Shown here piece after piece: positions 26,240 through 35,435 of a stretch of 64,000 bases of DNA. Source of the stretch: Pseudomonadota bacterium (GTDB taxonomy: Bacteria > Pseudomonadota > Alphaproteobacteria > Sphingomonadales > Sphingomonadaceae); the NCBI GenBank assembly GCA_021847605.1, contig JAJZQN010000004.1, forward strand, positions 62,001-126,000, in the 5' to 3' direction. Numbering within the stretch: position 1 is the first letter of the stretch; each line of letters opens with the position of its first letter. Below the pieces are notes generated by a model. That model was not told the origin of the DNA. It did not search any database and was given only the letters and a program-made list of their open reading frames with translations. The position numbers and the translations under genes are program-made.

Positions 26240-28649
26240 AAACCAGACTCTCCTGTTGTGATGACGCCTTGTGACGGCGCTTTGTCGGTGCGGTCAGGAC
26301 GATGGGGGCGAGGTCCGCCGCACTCATCCCACGGGCATGAATATCGGCCGCGATGCCGCCATAGGCGGTGCTGCGCTGCCGTGGCACGCGGTCGATCGCG
26401 TGGATCAGCGCCTCCATGGCGGCAGGCGGCATTTCCTGCCCATGCTGGGTGCCGGCCGCGCGGCTGATGCTTTCATTCATCAACGTACCGCCCAGATCAT
26501 TGGCGCCCGATTGCAGGCAGGCCTTTGCCCCTTCCGCCCCCAATTTGACCCAGCTTGTCTGGATCGAGCGGATATGCGGATGCAACGCCAGCCGGGCGAC
26601 CGCGTGCATCAGGCGCACTTCGCGAAAGGTCGGCCCCTTTCGCGCCTGTCCGCGCAGCGCCATCGGCGCCTCCATATGGACGAAGGGCAAGGGGACGAAT
26701 TCGGTAAAGCCACCGGTGCGCCGTTGCAGATCGCGTATGCGGATCAGGTGGCGCGCCCAGTGGCGGGGGGTGTCGATATGGCCGAACATGATCGTGGCGG
26801 TGGTGCGGAAACCGACCCGATGCGCGGTTTCCACCACCTCCAGCCATTGGTCGGTGTTGAGCTTGTCCGGGCAGAGAATGTCGCGAACCTCATCGTCCAA
26901 TATTTCGGCCGCCGTCCCCGGCAGGGTGTCGAGGCCGGCCTCCTTCAGGCGACGCAGATAGGTTTCCAGCGACAGGCCCAGCGTCGCCGCCCCCTGCCAT
27001 ACCTCCAATGGGGAAAAGGCATGGATGTGCATATCCGGCACGGCGGCGCGGATGGCCCGCGTCAGGTTGAGATAGGTGTCGCCGGTATAATGGGGATGGA
27101 TGCCCCCCTGCAAACAGACTTCGGTGCCGCCCCGATCCCATGCTTCATGGGTCCGGCGAATGACTTCGGCCATGTCGAGGTCATAGGGTTTGCCGCGCAA
27201 CTGCTCGGCCTTGTCGCCCTTCGAAAAGGCGCAGAAGCTGCATTTATACGCGCAGATATTGGTATAGTTGATGTTGCGGTTGACGACATAGGTGATGGTG
27301 TCGCCCATCTCGCACGCGCGCAGCGCATCGGCGCTCTCGCAAATATGGTCAAGGTCGGCCTCGCGCGCGGTGAAGAGGGTCGTGATCTCCTCCTCCGCCA
27401 GCAATTCTCCCGCCATCGCCCGGTCGACGATAGTGACGATCTGCGGATCGACCGGCAGGGTGGAGGCCCGGCTGACGCGCGGTTCCAGCGCGATCCCCGG
27501 CGACCAGCGGTCTTCGCGGGCATATCCCGTCGCGTCGCTATGGGCCAGAACGTGGCGATGCATGGCCGCGTCCTGCCACCGTTCATTATCCTGCGCATAG
27601 GCGGGATAGACCGGCAGGCGGGCGACCAGCATCCGCCCCTCCGCCTCGGTCGCCATGCGCAGCCTTTCGACTTCGGGCCAGGGGGCTTCGGGATTCACAT
27701 GATCCGGGGTCACGGGCGATATGCCGCCCCAGTCATTGATGCCCGCCGCCATCAGGCGGGGGAAATCGGTGGCCGACAAATTGGGTGGCGCCTGAATATT
27801 CATGTCCGGCCCTAAAATCAGGCGCGCCGCCGCGATGGTCCACAACAGCTCGTCCATGTCCGGTTCGGGCGCGTTGGCCATGACGGTGCGCGGCTTGGCC
27901 CGGAAATTCTGGACGATCACTTCCTGAATATGGCCATAGCCTTCATGCAGGTCGCGGATCGCCTCCAGCGCCTCCAGCCGTTCCTCGCGCGTTTCGCCAA
28001 TGCCGATCAATATGCCGGTGGTGAAGGGGATGCCCAATTCCCCGGCCAGACGGATCGTCTCGATCCGGGCAACCGGCTCCTTGTCGGGCGACCGATAATG
28101 CGCGCCGCCCTTCTGGCACAGGCGGTCCGACACGGATTCCAGCATCAACCCCTGCGACACCGACACCCGGCGCAGCATCGCCATCTCGTCCCGGTTCATG
28201 ACGCCGGCATTGATGTGAGGCAACAGTCCCGTTTCGTCGCGGACCAGCGCCGCCATTTCGGCCAGATAGGACAGGGTGCTGTCATGGCCCAGACGCGCCA
28301 GTTCCTCACGCGCAGCTGCGAAGCGCAGTTCGGGTTTGTCGCCCAGGGTGAACAGCGCCTCGGTGCATCCGGCCGCCTGACCGGCACGCGCCACCGCCAA
28401 TATCTGATCGCGGGTCATATAGGCATTTTCGCCGGGCCGGGGCGGCTGGGAAAAGGTACAATAATGGCAGAGGTTGCGGCATAGCTGGGTCAGCGGGATG
28501 AAGACCTTTCGCGACCAGCTTTGCACCCGGCCATGCCCCTGATCCCGCAAAGCGGCCGCCGCCGACAGCATGTCGGCAGGGGGCATTCCCATCAGATCGG
28601 CTATATTCGGGGTCGCCAGTTCATGTGCTGCCAAACCTGCCTCCATCAT
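26229..28649 (-). CDS. fbiC: FbiC, fused CofG/CofH FO synthase (two radical-SAM domains)
   Basis: 806 residues. The N-terminal CofG domain has the radical-SAM cluster CRNLCHYC (Cys57, 61, 64). The C-terminal CofH domain has CAYKCSFC (Cys466, 470, 473). The order is that of actinobacterial and proteobacterial FbiC. The protein builds the deazaflavin FO from 5-amino-6-ribitylaminouracil and tyrosine. Two adjacent ATG codons (28649 and 28646) follow GGAGCGGG. It lies 37 bp after the TetR gene, so regulator and FO synthase are probably on one message. Confidence 0.97.
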   Translation of the reverse strand: MMEAGLAAHELATPNIADLMGMPPADMLSAAAALRDQGHGRVQSWSRKVFIPLTQLCRNLCHYCTFSQPPRPGENAYMTRDQILAVARAGQAAGCTEALFTLGDKPELRFAAAREELARLGHDSTLSYLAEMAALVRDETGLLPHINAGVMNRDEMAMLRRVSVSQGLMLESVSDRLCQKGGAHYRSPDKEPVARIETIRLAGELGIPFTTGILIGIGETREERLEALEAIRDLHEGYGHIQEVIVQNFRAKPRTVMANAPEPDMDELLWTIAAARLILGPDMNIQAPPNLSATDFPRLMAAGINDWGGISPVTPDHVNPEAPWPEVERLRMATEAEGRMLVARLPVYPAYAQDNERWQDAAMHRHVLAHSDATGYAREDRWSPGIALEPRVSRASTLPVDPQIVTIVDRAMAGELLAEEEITTLFTAREADLDHICESADALRACEMGDTITYVVNRNINYTNICAYKCSFCAFSKGDKAEQLRGKPYDLDMAEVIRRTHEAWDRGGTEVCLQGGIHPHYTGDTYLNLTRAIRAAVPDMHIHAFSPLEVWQGAATLGLSLETYLRRLKEAGLDTLPGTAAEILDDEVRDILCPDKLNTDQWLEVVETAHRVGFRTTATIMFGHIDTPRHWARHLIRIRDLQRRTGGFTEFVPLPFVHMEAPMALRGQARKGPTFREVRLMHAVARLALHPHIRSIQTSWVKLGAEGAKACLQSGANDLGGTLMNESISRAAGTQHGQEMPPAAMEALIHAIDRVPRQRSTAYGGIAADIHARGMSAADLAPIVLTAPTKRRHKASSQQESLVYAE

Positions 28650-28686
28650 CCCGCTCCATGTTCAATCCTGTTTTCTTTTATCTTTT

Positions 28687-29409
28687 TCACCCGATAGGTC
28701 CGGGTGGGTCGGGCAGAAAGATCGCTTCCCGCCCTGCCATTCCATTCATCATCGGCGTCGCCAAGTCCACCGGCGCGGACACGAGCGCCGCCAATGTCTG
28801 AAGAAAATGTTCGATGCTGGCCGCGCTGCTCCACATGGGATGGGCGCGACTATGATCGGCCAATGCCCGCTGTCGCGCGGCAAGCACCGCGCCGACATAG
28901 GCGCCCATGAACACGAAACGCTGATTCTGGATCGTGCCGGGCAAATGCGGCGTCAACCGGCGCAGATGATCGAGGCAGCGGCCATAGGCATGGTTCCACG
29001 CCGGATCGATCGCATCCAGCATCATGTCGCGATGCGTCATGGCAAAGATGACGATGAACTGGACATAATGTTCGTCGTGCAAATCCAGCACCGGCTGGAT
29101 CAGCGCATCGATGACGTCGCGCACACAATGCGGGCCGCCGGTCGCTTCCAGCCGGTCGATAGCGGCATTGCGTTCCCGGTCGAGCGCGATGGCGCCGTCC
29201 ATCACGATGGCGCGGACCAGCGCTTCCTTCGACCCGAAATAATAGCCGACAGCGCCATGATTTTTCTGACCGGCCGCCGCCGCAATCTCCCGCACGGTCA
29301 CACCATCGACCCCCCGCTCCGCGAACAGGCGCAGGGCCACCTTCTTGAGCTGATCCCCGGCCGAAGCACGGGGAGACTCATCGGCGCTGGATTGCTGAAG
29401 TCTGACCAT
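28687..29409 (-). CDS. TetR-family regulator heading the F420 operon
   Basis: 240 residues. ALRLFAERGVDGVTVREIAAAAGQKNHGAVGYYFGSKEALV contains the TetR helix-turn-helix and the YYFGSKE recognition-helix end. The remaining helical domain carries the ligand pocket. It is the first gene of the F420 operon. Operator copy 29399-29420 covers its own start codon, so autoregulation is likely. It is one of two candidates, with the gene at 49141, for the repressor of the island. Ligands for such repressors in catabolic loci are often acyl-CoA intermediates; that is general knowledge, not shown here. Confidence 0.92.
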   Translation of the reverse strand: MVRLQQSSADESPRASAGDQLKKVALRLFAERGVDGVTVREIAAAAGQKNHGAVGYYFGSKEALVRAIVMDGAIALDRERNAAIDRLEATGGPHCVRDVIDALIQPVLDLHDEHYVQFIVIFAMTHRDMMLDAIDPAWNHAYGRCLDHLRRLTPHLPGTIQNQRFVFMGAYVGAVLAARQRALADHSRAHPMWSSAASIEHFLQTLAALVSAPVDLATPMMNGMAGREAIFLPDPPGPIG

Positions 29410-29420
29410 GTGTGCAAATT
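29399..29420 (+). promoter_or_regulatory. Regulon operator copy 9 over the TetR/F420 operon start
   Basis: The arms are AGTCTGACC-N4-GTGCAAATT. It overlaps the TetR start codon in the 95-bp divergent region facing the ten-gene operon. A further half-site GTGCATTAT lies at 29445-29453. Confidence 0.6.
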
Positions 29421-29504
29421 CTCATTGCAATGGCGGTTCGTCAAGTGCATTATCCAATTGATCTAATCGACGGTTCAACAGTCGAAAAAGTGAGGGATGC
29501 CTAA

Positions 29505-30527
29505 GTGGAATCGGCAGTCGACATCGAGTCGCTGACGGCATGGATGGATGGGCAGGGGCTTGGCTCCGGTCCGATCACCGATGTCATGTCGCTTGCGGGG
29601 GGGACGCAGAATATCCTGTTGCGCTTCGTGCGGGACGAGCGCCCCTACATCTTCCGCAGGCCACCGCTGCATCCCCGCCCCAACAGTAACGAAACCATGC
29701 GGCGCGAAGCGCGGCTGCTGCGCGCCATTGCCCATACGGACGTTCCGCACCCCGGCCTGATCGCCGATTGCGGTGACGAAACGGTGCTGGGCTATGCCTT
29801 TTACCTGATGGAGCCGGTCGACGGCTTCAATCCGGTCGGGCAACTGCCTGCGCCCCATGCCGATGCCCCGGCCATGCGTCATGCCATGGGGCTGGCGCTG
29901 GTCGACGGCATCGCCACGCTGGGCCGTCAGGATCATGAGGCACTGGGCCTTGCCGATTTCGGCAAACCCGACAATTTCCTCGGCCGACAGGTCGACCGCT
30001 GGCGCAGCCAGTTGGCGGGCTATGACGAATTTGCCGGATGGACCGGGCCGGATGCCCTGCCCGACGTCGCCCATGTCGGTGCCTGGCTGGAAACCCACCG
30101 CCCCGCCAGCTTCACCCCCGGCATCATGCATGGCGACTATCATCTGGCCAATGTCATGTTCCGCCATGACGGACCGGAATTGGCGGCCATCATCGACTGG
30201 GAACTGGCGACCATCGGCGACCCCCTGCTCGACATGGGCTGGCTGCTGGCGACATGGCCCGACGGCAGCGGCACCAGCACCGTGACGGTTACGCCGTGGG
30301 AGGGCTTTCCCGCGGCATCCGAATTGATCGAACGCTATGCGGCGGGGTCGCAACGCGATCTGTCCGCAATCGACTGGTATCATGTGCTGGCCTGCTACAA
30401 GCTGGGCATATTGCTGGAAGGCACCCATGCCAGAGCCTGCGCGGGCAAGGCGCCGCGCGACACCGGCGACAGGCTGCATAGCCGGGCCATCCATCTTTTC
30501 GATCGCGCTCTGGCGCTGACCCGCTGA
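29505..30527 (+). CDS. APH-like kinase of the ACAD10/ACAD11/LvaA type
   Basis: 340 residues, GTG start with GAGGGATG upstream. GGTQNILLRF is the nucleotide loop, GIMHGDYHLANVMF the catalytic loop, and AAIIDWELATIGDPLLDMGWLLA the metal-binding DWE region. This exact form is seen in the kinase domains of ACAD10/11 and in LvaA of levulinate catabolism, not in antibiotic kinases. LvaA phosphorylates the hydroxyl of a 4-hydroxyacyl-CoA. The ACAD11-like gene two positions downstream supports that role here. It heads a ten-gene operon ending at 42204. Confidence 0.9.
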   Translation: MESAVDIESLTAWMDGQGLGSGPITDVMSLAGGTQNILLRFVRDERPYIFRRPPLHPRPNSNETMRREARLLRAIAHTDVPHPGLIADCGDETVLGYAFYLMEPVDGFNPVGQLPAPHADAPAMRHAMGLALVDGIATLGRQDHEALGLADFGKPDNFLGRQVDRWRSQLAGYDEFAGWTGPDALPDVAHVGAWLETHRPASFTPGIMHGDYHLANVMFRHDGPELAAIIDWELATIGDPLLDMGWLLATWPDGSGTSTVTVTPWEGFPAASELIERYAAGSQRDLSAIDWYHVLACYKLGILLEGTHARACAGKAPRDTGDRLHSRAIHLFDRALALTR

Positions 30528-30528
30528 C

Positions 30529-31290
30529 ATGCAGGAAGGATCATATTCCTTGGACAATCTACTGGATTTCTCGGGCAAGACCGTGCTGGTGGTCGGCGGT
30601 TCGAGCGGGATCGGCAACGGCATGGCGCAGGCCTTCCGCGCGCGTGGCGCCGCCGTCCATGTGTGGGGCACCCGCGCCAGCGCCGACGACTATGTCGGTG
30701 AGGATGGGTCCGACATGGAGGGGCTTGGCTATAGCCAGGTCGATGTCAGCGATCCGGCGGCGATTGCGGCGACGCCCCTGCCCTTCGATGCTCTCGACGT
30801 CCTGATCCATTCGCAGGGGGCGGTCCTGTATCGTCGGCAGGAATTTTCGGTCGAAGGATGGCGCCGGGTCATGGCGATCAACCTCGATTCCATCCTGCAC
30901 ATCTCCAACCATTGCCATGACGCGCTGGCCGCAGCGAAGGGGAATGTGATCGCGGTCAGCTCGATCGGCGCGTTCAAGGCGACCTTCGCCAACCCCGCCT
31001 ATGCCGCGTCGAAGGCCGGCGCAATCAATCTGGTCCGGGCGCTGGCCATCGCATGGGCGGGCGAGGGCATTCGCGTCAACGGCATCGCCCCCAGTCTGGT
31101 CGATACCAAGATGACCAAGGTGACGATGGACAGCGAGGAGCGCCGCGAGCGCGCCCTGTCCAAGATACCGATGGGCCGTTTCGGGACGGTGGAGGAGATG
31201 GCGGGCGTGGCCCTGTTCCTCGCCTCGCCGCTCTCTTCCTACATTTGCGGGCAGACATTGGTGGTCGATGGAGGGCTGACGCTCACCTGA
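30529..31290 (+). CDS. Short-chain dehydrogenase/reductase
   Basis: 253 residues from ATG 30529; a TTG at 30550 is a credible alternative because AGGAAGGA lies between the two. [12 protein letters not shown] is the cofactor loop, [21 protein letters not shown] holds Ser, Tyr and Lys, and [20 protein letters not shown] is the usual C-terminus. It lies between the kinase and ACAD11-like genes. It could oxidise or reduce the hydroxyl that the kinase and dehydrogenase act on, for example interconverting a 4-oxo and a 4-hydroxyacyl-CoA. Confidence 0.92.
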   Translation: MQEGSYSLDNLLDFSGKTVLVVGGSSGIGNGMAQAFRARGAAVHVWGTRASADDYVGEDGSDMEGLGYSQVDVSDPAAIAATPLPFDALDVLIHSQGAVLYRRQEFSVEGWRRVMAINLDSILHISNHCHDALAAAKGNVIAVSSIGAFKATFANPAYAASKAGAINLVRALAIAWAGEGIRVNGIAPSLVDTKMTKVTMDSEERRERALSKIPMGRFGTVEEMAGVALFLASPLSSYICGQTLVVDGGLTLT

Positions 31291-31322
31291 TCGCCTGCCC
31301 CCTTTCCCATAAGGATCATGTC

Positions 31323-32549
31323 ATGGATTTCGAATATTCCGACAAGGTGAAGGCGCTGCGCGCGCAGCTGATGGATTTCATGGATGCCCATGTCTATCCG
31401 ATCGAGAAGGAACGCGATCATTTTCACCACGACCCGGCCAATCAGTGGCAACGCTGGCCCGGCACGGAAGAGATCAAGGCCAAGGCAAAGGCCGCCGGCC
31501 TGTGGAACCTGTTCCTGCCGCATGAATATGGGGCGTGGAGTCCGGGCCTCACCAATCTGGAATATGCGCCGCTGGCAGAAATCATGGGCCGGGTGATCGG
31601 CGCGTCGGAATATTTCAACTGCTCCGCCCCCGACACCGGCAATATGGAAGTGCTGGCCCGCTACGGCAGCCCGGAACAGCAGGAACAATGGCTGAAGCCC
31701 CTGCTCGCCGGCGAAATCCGATCCTGCTATGTCATGACGGAGCCGGACGTAGCCTCGTCCGACGCAACTAATGTGGCGACCACCATCATCGCCGATGGCG
31801 ACGATTATGTCATCAATGGCCGCAAATGGTGGATTTCGGGCGCGCTCGATCCGCTGACCAAGGTGTTCATCCTGCTCGGCCGCACGCCCAATGACGGCGC
31901 CCGTCATCAGCAGCATTCGCAAATCCTGATCCCCGCCGACACGCCGGGCATCACCATCGTCCGCCCGCTCGACGTGCTGCACAGCCAGCATTCGCCCGGC
32001 GGCCATGCCGAATTGCTGTTTGAGAATGTCCGCGTTCCCAAGGCCAATCTGATATTGGGCGAAGGGCGCGGCTTCGAAATCGCGCAGGGCCGTCTGGGGC
32101 CGGGCCGCATCCATCATTGCATGCGGACCATCGGTCAGGCGCAGCGCGCACTGGAATATATGGCGCATCGCGTCAGCAATCGCACCGCATTTGGCCGGAA
32201 ACTCGCCGATCAGGGGAGCATCCGGCAGGATGTCGCCTGGTCCTTCTGCGAGATCGAGCAGGCGCGCCTGCTGACGCTGAAGGCCGCCGACGCCATGGAC
32301 CGTCATGGCAACAAGGTCGCCAAGGATCTGATCGCCGCGATCAAGGTCGTCGCCCCCCGCATGACCCAGACGGTGGCCGACCGCGCCATGCAGGTGTTCG
32401 GCGGGATCGGCGTGGCGAGCGACTTCCCGCCTGCCGCTGCCTTCATCAACGCGCGCTATCTGCGCCTGGCGGACGGACCGGATGAGGTGCATCTCGCCCA
32501 GCTTGGCAAACAGAAAATCGCGGAGTTGAGCGCCCTGCCGCTACGCTGA
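31323..32549 (+). CDS. ACAD10/ACAD11-like acyl-CoA dehydrogenase
   Basis: 408 residues from ATG 31323 with [25 protein letters not shown] and [17 protein letters not shown] are the hallmarks of the ACAD10/11 and LvaC group; Asp occupies the position of the usual catalytic glutamate region. In that group the protein acts on 4-phosphoacyl-CoA, removing phosphate so that a 4-hydroxyacyl-CoA becomes a 3-hydroxy or enoyl species that can enter beta-oxidation. The APH kinase in the same operon makes this assignment likely. A separate LvaB-like small subunit was not seen. Confidence 0.92.
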   Translation: MDFEYSDKVKALRAQLMDFMDAHVYPIEKERDHFHHDPANQWQRWPGTEEIKAKAKAAGLWNLFLPHEYGAWSPGLTNLEYAPLAEIMGRVIGASEYFNCSAPDTGNMEVLARYGSPEQQEQWLKPLLAGEIRSCYVMTEPDVASSDATNVATTIIADGDDYVINGRKWWISGALDPLTKVFILLGRTPNDGARHQQHSQILIPADTPGITIVRPLDVLHSQHSPGGHAELLFENVRVPKANLILGEGRGFEIAQGRLGPGRIHHCMRTIGQAQRALEYMAHRVSNRTAFGRKLADQGSIRQDVAWSFCEIEQARLLTLKAADAMDRHGNKVAKDLIAAIKVVAPRMTQTVADRAMQVFGGIGVASDFPPAAAFINARYLRLADGPDEVHLAQLGKQKIAELSALPLR

Positions 32550-32581
32550 TCCACCGGTTCGAAAAAAAGACAGGACGAGCC

Positions 32582-33904
32582 ATGAACGGTCGAAGAGAGG
32601 ATGAGGAAGGACTGGCCACCGCCTGGTGGATGGTGGCGGTGCTGTTCGCGCTGTACGTGCTGTCCTGGGTCGACCGGCTGATCCTGTCGATGCTGGTCAC
32701 GCCGATCAAGGCTCATCTGCTGCTGAGCGATGTGCAGGTCAGCATGGTGACGTCGACCAGCTTCGCCATCTTCTATGCGATATTCGGCCTGCCGCTCGGC
32801 TGGGCGTCGGATCGCTTTTCGCGGCGCTGGATCATTTTCGGCGGCGTCATGATCTGGGCGATCGCCACGACCGCCTGCGGCTTTGCCGAAAGCTATGAAG
32901 CGCTGCTGGCCGGGCGCATCATGGTGGGCGTGGGCGAAGCGGCGCTGCTGCCCGCGGCCTATTCGCTGATCGCCGACGCCTTTCCCACGCGCCTGCTGAC
33001 CCGCGCGACATCGACGTTCCAGATGGCGGGCAAGGTGGGGTCCGCCACCGCCTTCGCATTGGGCGGCATCGCCATCGCCTTTGCCGCCGCGCATACCGGC
33101 ATCCATATCCCGTTCCACGGCCCGGCCCAGCCATGGCAGCTCGTCATGATGATGGTCGGCCTGCCCGGCGTCATCATCGGCCTGCTGGTCTTCACTTTCC
33201 CCGATCCGGGTCGTCGCGGCATTCCACGTCGGGCCGCCACTGCCAAGGGGGAGATCGGCACCTTCGTCCGGGCGCACTGGAAATTGCTGGGCCTCATGCT
33301 GATCGGCACGTCCTGCCTCGCCATGTGCGGCTATTCGATGACCAACTGGGTGCCCGCCTATATCGAACGGCATTTCGGGTGGAAACCGGTGCAATATGGG
33401 CTGGCTTTGAGCCTGATGAACATTGTGTCAGCAGTATCGCTGGTGGCCAATGGCTGGATCGTCGACCGGCTGTTCGCGCGCGGGATGCAGGACGCACATC
33501 TGCGCTTCTATGGCTGGCTGATCATCGCGCTGCTGCCGGTCGTGGCCTATATGTTCTTTGCGACCAACGTGCATGTGTTTCTGGCCTGCTATTGCGTGGC
33601 GCAGTTCATCACCGTCCCCTTCATGGTCTATGTTTCATCGGTCATGGGACTGATCGCGCCGCCGACCATCCGGGCGCGGTTGCTGGCCTTCTTCCTGTTC
33701 GTCTTCACCATCCTTGGCCTTGGCGCCGGCCCGGCCATCGTCGCGGCCCTGACCCAATATGTCTTCGCCAGTGAAGCGGCGCTGGGTCAGTCGCTCGCCG
33801 TCGTCGTCATCGCCTGCACCATCATCGCCTTCATCTCCTTCCGTCTGGCGCTTCGTTATCTTGGCGCCGCCGTCGCCTCCCGAAAGGAAGTTCCATGTCC
33901 CTGA
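32582..33904 (+). CDS. MFS transporter (spinster-like), second copy
   Basis: 440 residues with about twelve membrane segments. LSWVDRLILSMLVTPIKAHLLL and GLPLGWASDRFSRRW parallel the signature regions of the MFS protein at 3087, so the two are paralogues. It is inside the ten-gene operon and precedes an acyl-CoA synthetase gene that it overlaps by 10 bp. That order suggests import of a carboxylic acid followed by CoA activation. The substrate is not deducible. Confidence 0.92.
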   Translation: MNGRREDEEGLATAWWMVAVLFALYVLSWVDRLILSMLVTPIKAHLLLSDVQVSMVTSTSFAIFYAIFGLPLGWASDRFSRRWIIFGGVMIWAIATTACGFAESYEALLAGRIMVGVGEAALLPAAYSLIADAFPTRLLTRATSTFQMAGKVGSATAFALGGIAIAFAAAHTGIHIPFHGPAQPWQLVMMMVGLPGVIIGLLVFTFPDPGRRGIPRRAATAKGEIGTFVRAHWKLLGLMLIGTSCLAMCGYSMTNWVPAYIERHFGWKPVQYGLALSLMNIVSAVSLVANGWIVDRLFARGMQDAHLRFYGWLIIALLPVVAYMFFATNVHVFLACYCVAQFITVPFMVYVSSVMGLIAPPTIRARLLAFFLFVFTILGLGAGPAIVAALTQYVFASEAALGQSLAVVVIACTIIAFISFRLALRYLGAAVASRKEVPCP

Positions 33905-35430
33905 CGCTGGGTGCGATCGCGCCCGAACGCCGCCACGACGCCGCGCTGATCGACGAACGGGTCAGCCTCGACTGGCTGACGCTCGACGGGTTGCTCAACC
34001 GCGCGGCCAATGCGCTCAACAGCCTCGACCTGACGGAGCGACGCGTCGCCATATTCGCGCCCAACAGCGCCGAAACCGTGATCGCCTATGTCGCCTGTCT
34101 GGAGGCGGGGATTTCCAGCGTTCCCGTCAGTTTCCACCTCAAACCCTCGGAAGCCGCCTATATCCTGAAGGACAGCGGCGCCGTTGCCGTTCTGGTCGGG
34201 CCGGAAACGATGGAGGCGGGCCTGGCTGCGGCGGCCGAAGCGGGCGTCGCGACGGTCATCGGCTGGCGCTGCCCCGATCATCCGGGCCTCATCCATTGGG
34301 AGAATTGGCTGGATGCCGCGTCGGACGCGGACCCCGACCCCAGTGTCGCGCCGCTGCCCCATCTTCACTACACATCCGGTACCACCGGCCGACCCAAGGC
34401 GACCGAAACGCCACCGCAATATTTCCCACGCCTGCCCACGGTTCAGGCGCTGGCGGAATCGATCCGCGCCCGCGTCACCCCTTCGCCCGGCATTGCGGTC
34501 GGCCCGCTCTATCATACCGGCCCGCTCGGCATGGCGCGCAATGTCATGGGCGGCATGGCGCTCATCACTGTCGAGCATTTCGATGCGGAACATACCCTCG
34601 CCCTGATTGAGCAGCACAAGGTCGCCGGATCGGTCATGGTGCCGACCCATTTCCAGCGGATGCTGGCCCTGCCGCAGGAGGTGCGGTCCCGATATGATGT
34701 GTCGAGCGTACAGCGTCTGGCCCATACCGGCGCCGCCTGTCCCCGCGCCGTCAAGCAGGCCATGATCGACTGGTTCGGCCCGGTCCTGGTGGAGGCCTAT
34801 GGCGGCACCGAAGCGGGATCGACCACCTTCATCACCTCGCCCGAATGGCTGGAGCGCCCCGGTTCGGTCGGGCGCGCGCTGCCGCCATTCGAAACGCTGA
34901 TCTATGGCGATGACGGGCAAGTGCTGCCTGCCAATGAGGTCGGTCAGGTCTATTTCCGCGACACCAGCGGCCATGGCATCGTCTATCGCGGCGACCCGGA
35001 AAAGACCGCCGCCGCCCATATCGCGCCGGGCATCTTCACGCTGGGCGAAATGGGCTATGTCGATGATCAGGGCTATCTGTTCATAACCGATCGGGTATCG
35101 GACATGATCGTGTCGGGCGGAGTGAACATCTACCCGGCCGAAGCAGAGCATGTGCTGCTGCGCCACCCCAAGGTTGCCGACATCGCGGTCGTCGCCGCGC
35201 CGAATGCGGAAATGGGAGAGGAAGCGCGTGCGCTGGTCATCCCGGCCGACCCCGCCAATCCGCCCAGCGCCGACGAACTCAACGCCTTCTGCCGGGCGAG
35301 CCTAGCCGGATATAAATGTCCCCGTGGTTATGAAATGGTCGATGATATCGGCCGCACCGTCATGGGAAAGGTCAACAAGAAGGCATTGCGCCAGCGTTTC
35401 TGGCCTTCCGATCGAACGATCGGGGGCTGA
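33895..35430 (+). CDS. AMP-forming acyl-CoA synthetase
   Basis: 511 residues. LHYTSGTTGRPKATE (about residues 158-172) is the ATP-binding P-loop, EAYGGTEAGS the adenylate motif, and FITDRVSDMIVSGGVNIYPAE the hinge. The C-terminal GKVNKKALRQRF includes the catalytic lysine. It activates a carboxylic acid to its CoA ester. The start ATG with AAAGGAAG lies inside the end of the MFS gene, indicating coupling. The central pocket is not diagnostic of a particular acid. Confidence 0.94.
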   Translation: MSLTLGAIAPERRHDAALIDERVSLDWLTLDGLLNRAANALNSLDLTERRVAIFAPNSAETVIAYVACLEAGISSVPVSFHLKPSEAAYILKDSGAVAVLVGPETMEAGLAAAAEAGVATVIGWRCPDHPGLIHWENWLDAASDADPDPSVAPLPHLHYTSGTTGRPKATETPPQYFPRLPTVQALAESIRARVTPSPGIAVGPLYHTGPLGMARNVMGGMALITVEHFDAEHTLALIEQHKVAGSVMVPTHFQRMLALPQEVRSRYDVSSVQRLAHTGAACPRAVKQAMIDWFGPVLVEAYGGTEAGSTTFITSPEWLERPGSVGRALPPFETLIYGDDGQVLPANEVGQVYFRDTSGHGIVYRGDPEKTAAAHIAPGIFTLGEMGYVDDQGYLFITDRVSDMIVSGGVNIYPAEAEHVLLRHPKVADIAVVAAPNAEMGEEARALVIPADPANPPSADELNAFCRASLAGYKCPRGYEMVDDIGRTVMGKVNKKALRQRFWPSDRTIGG

Positions 35431-35435
35431 TCCGC

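Noticed and set aside
23271-28649. Picrate/nitrophenol-type F420 degradation cluster
   Set aside because: NpdG is shared with that system, but no NpdC/NpdI-like hydride transferase set or other nitroaromatic genes are recognisable here.
29445-29453. Extra operator half-site GTGCATTAT upstream of the kinase gene
   Set aside because: The left arm (GGCGGTTCG) does not match any subtype; kept only as a half-site and not counted among the 14.
29505-30527. Aminoglycoside resistance kinase
   Set aside because: The catalytic and metal-binding loops follow the ACAD10/11-LvaA form and the operon is catabolic.
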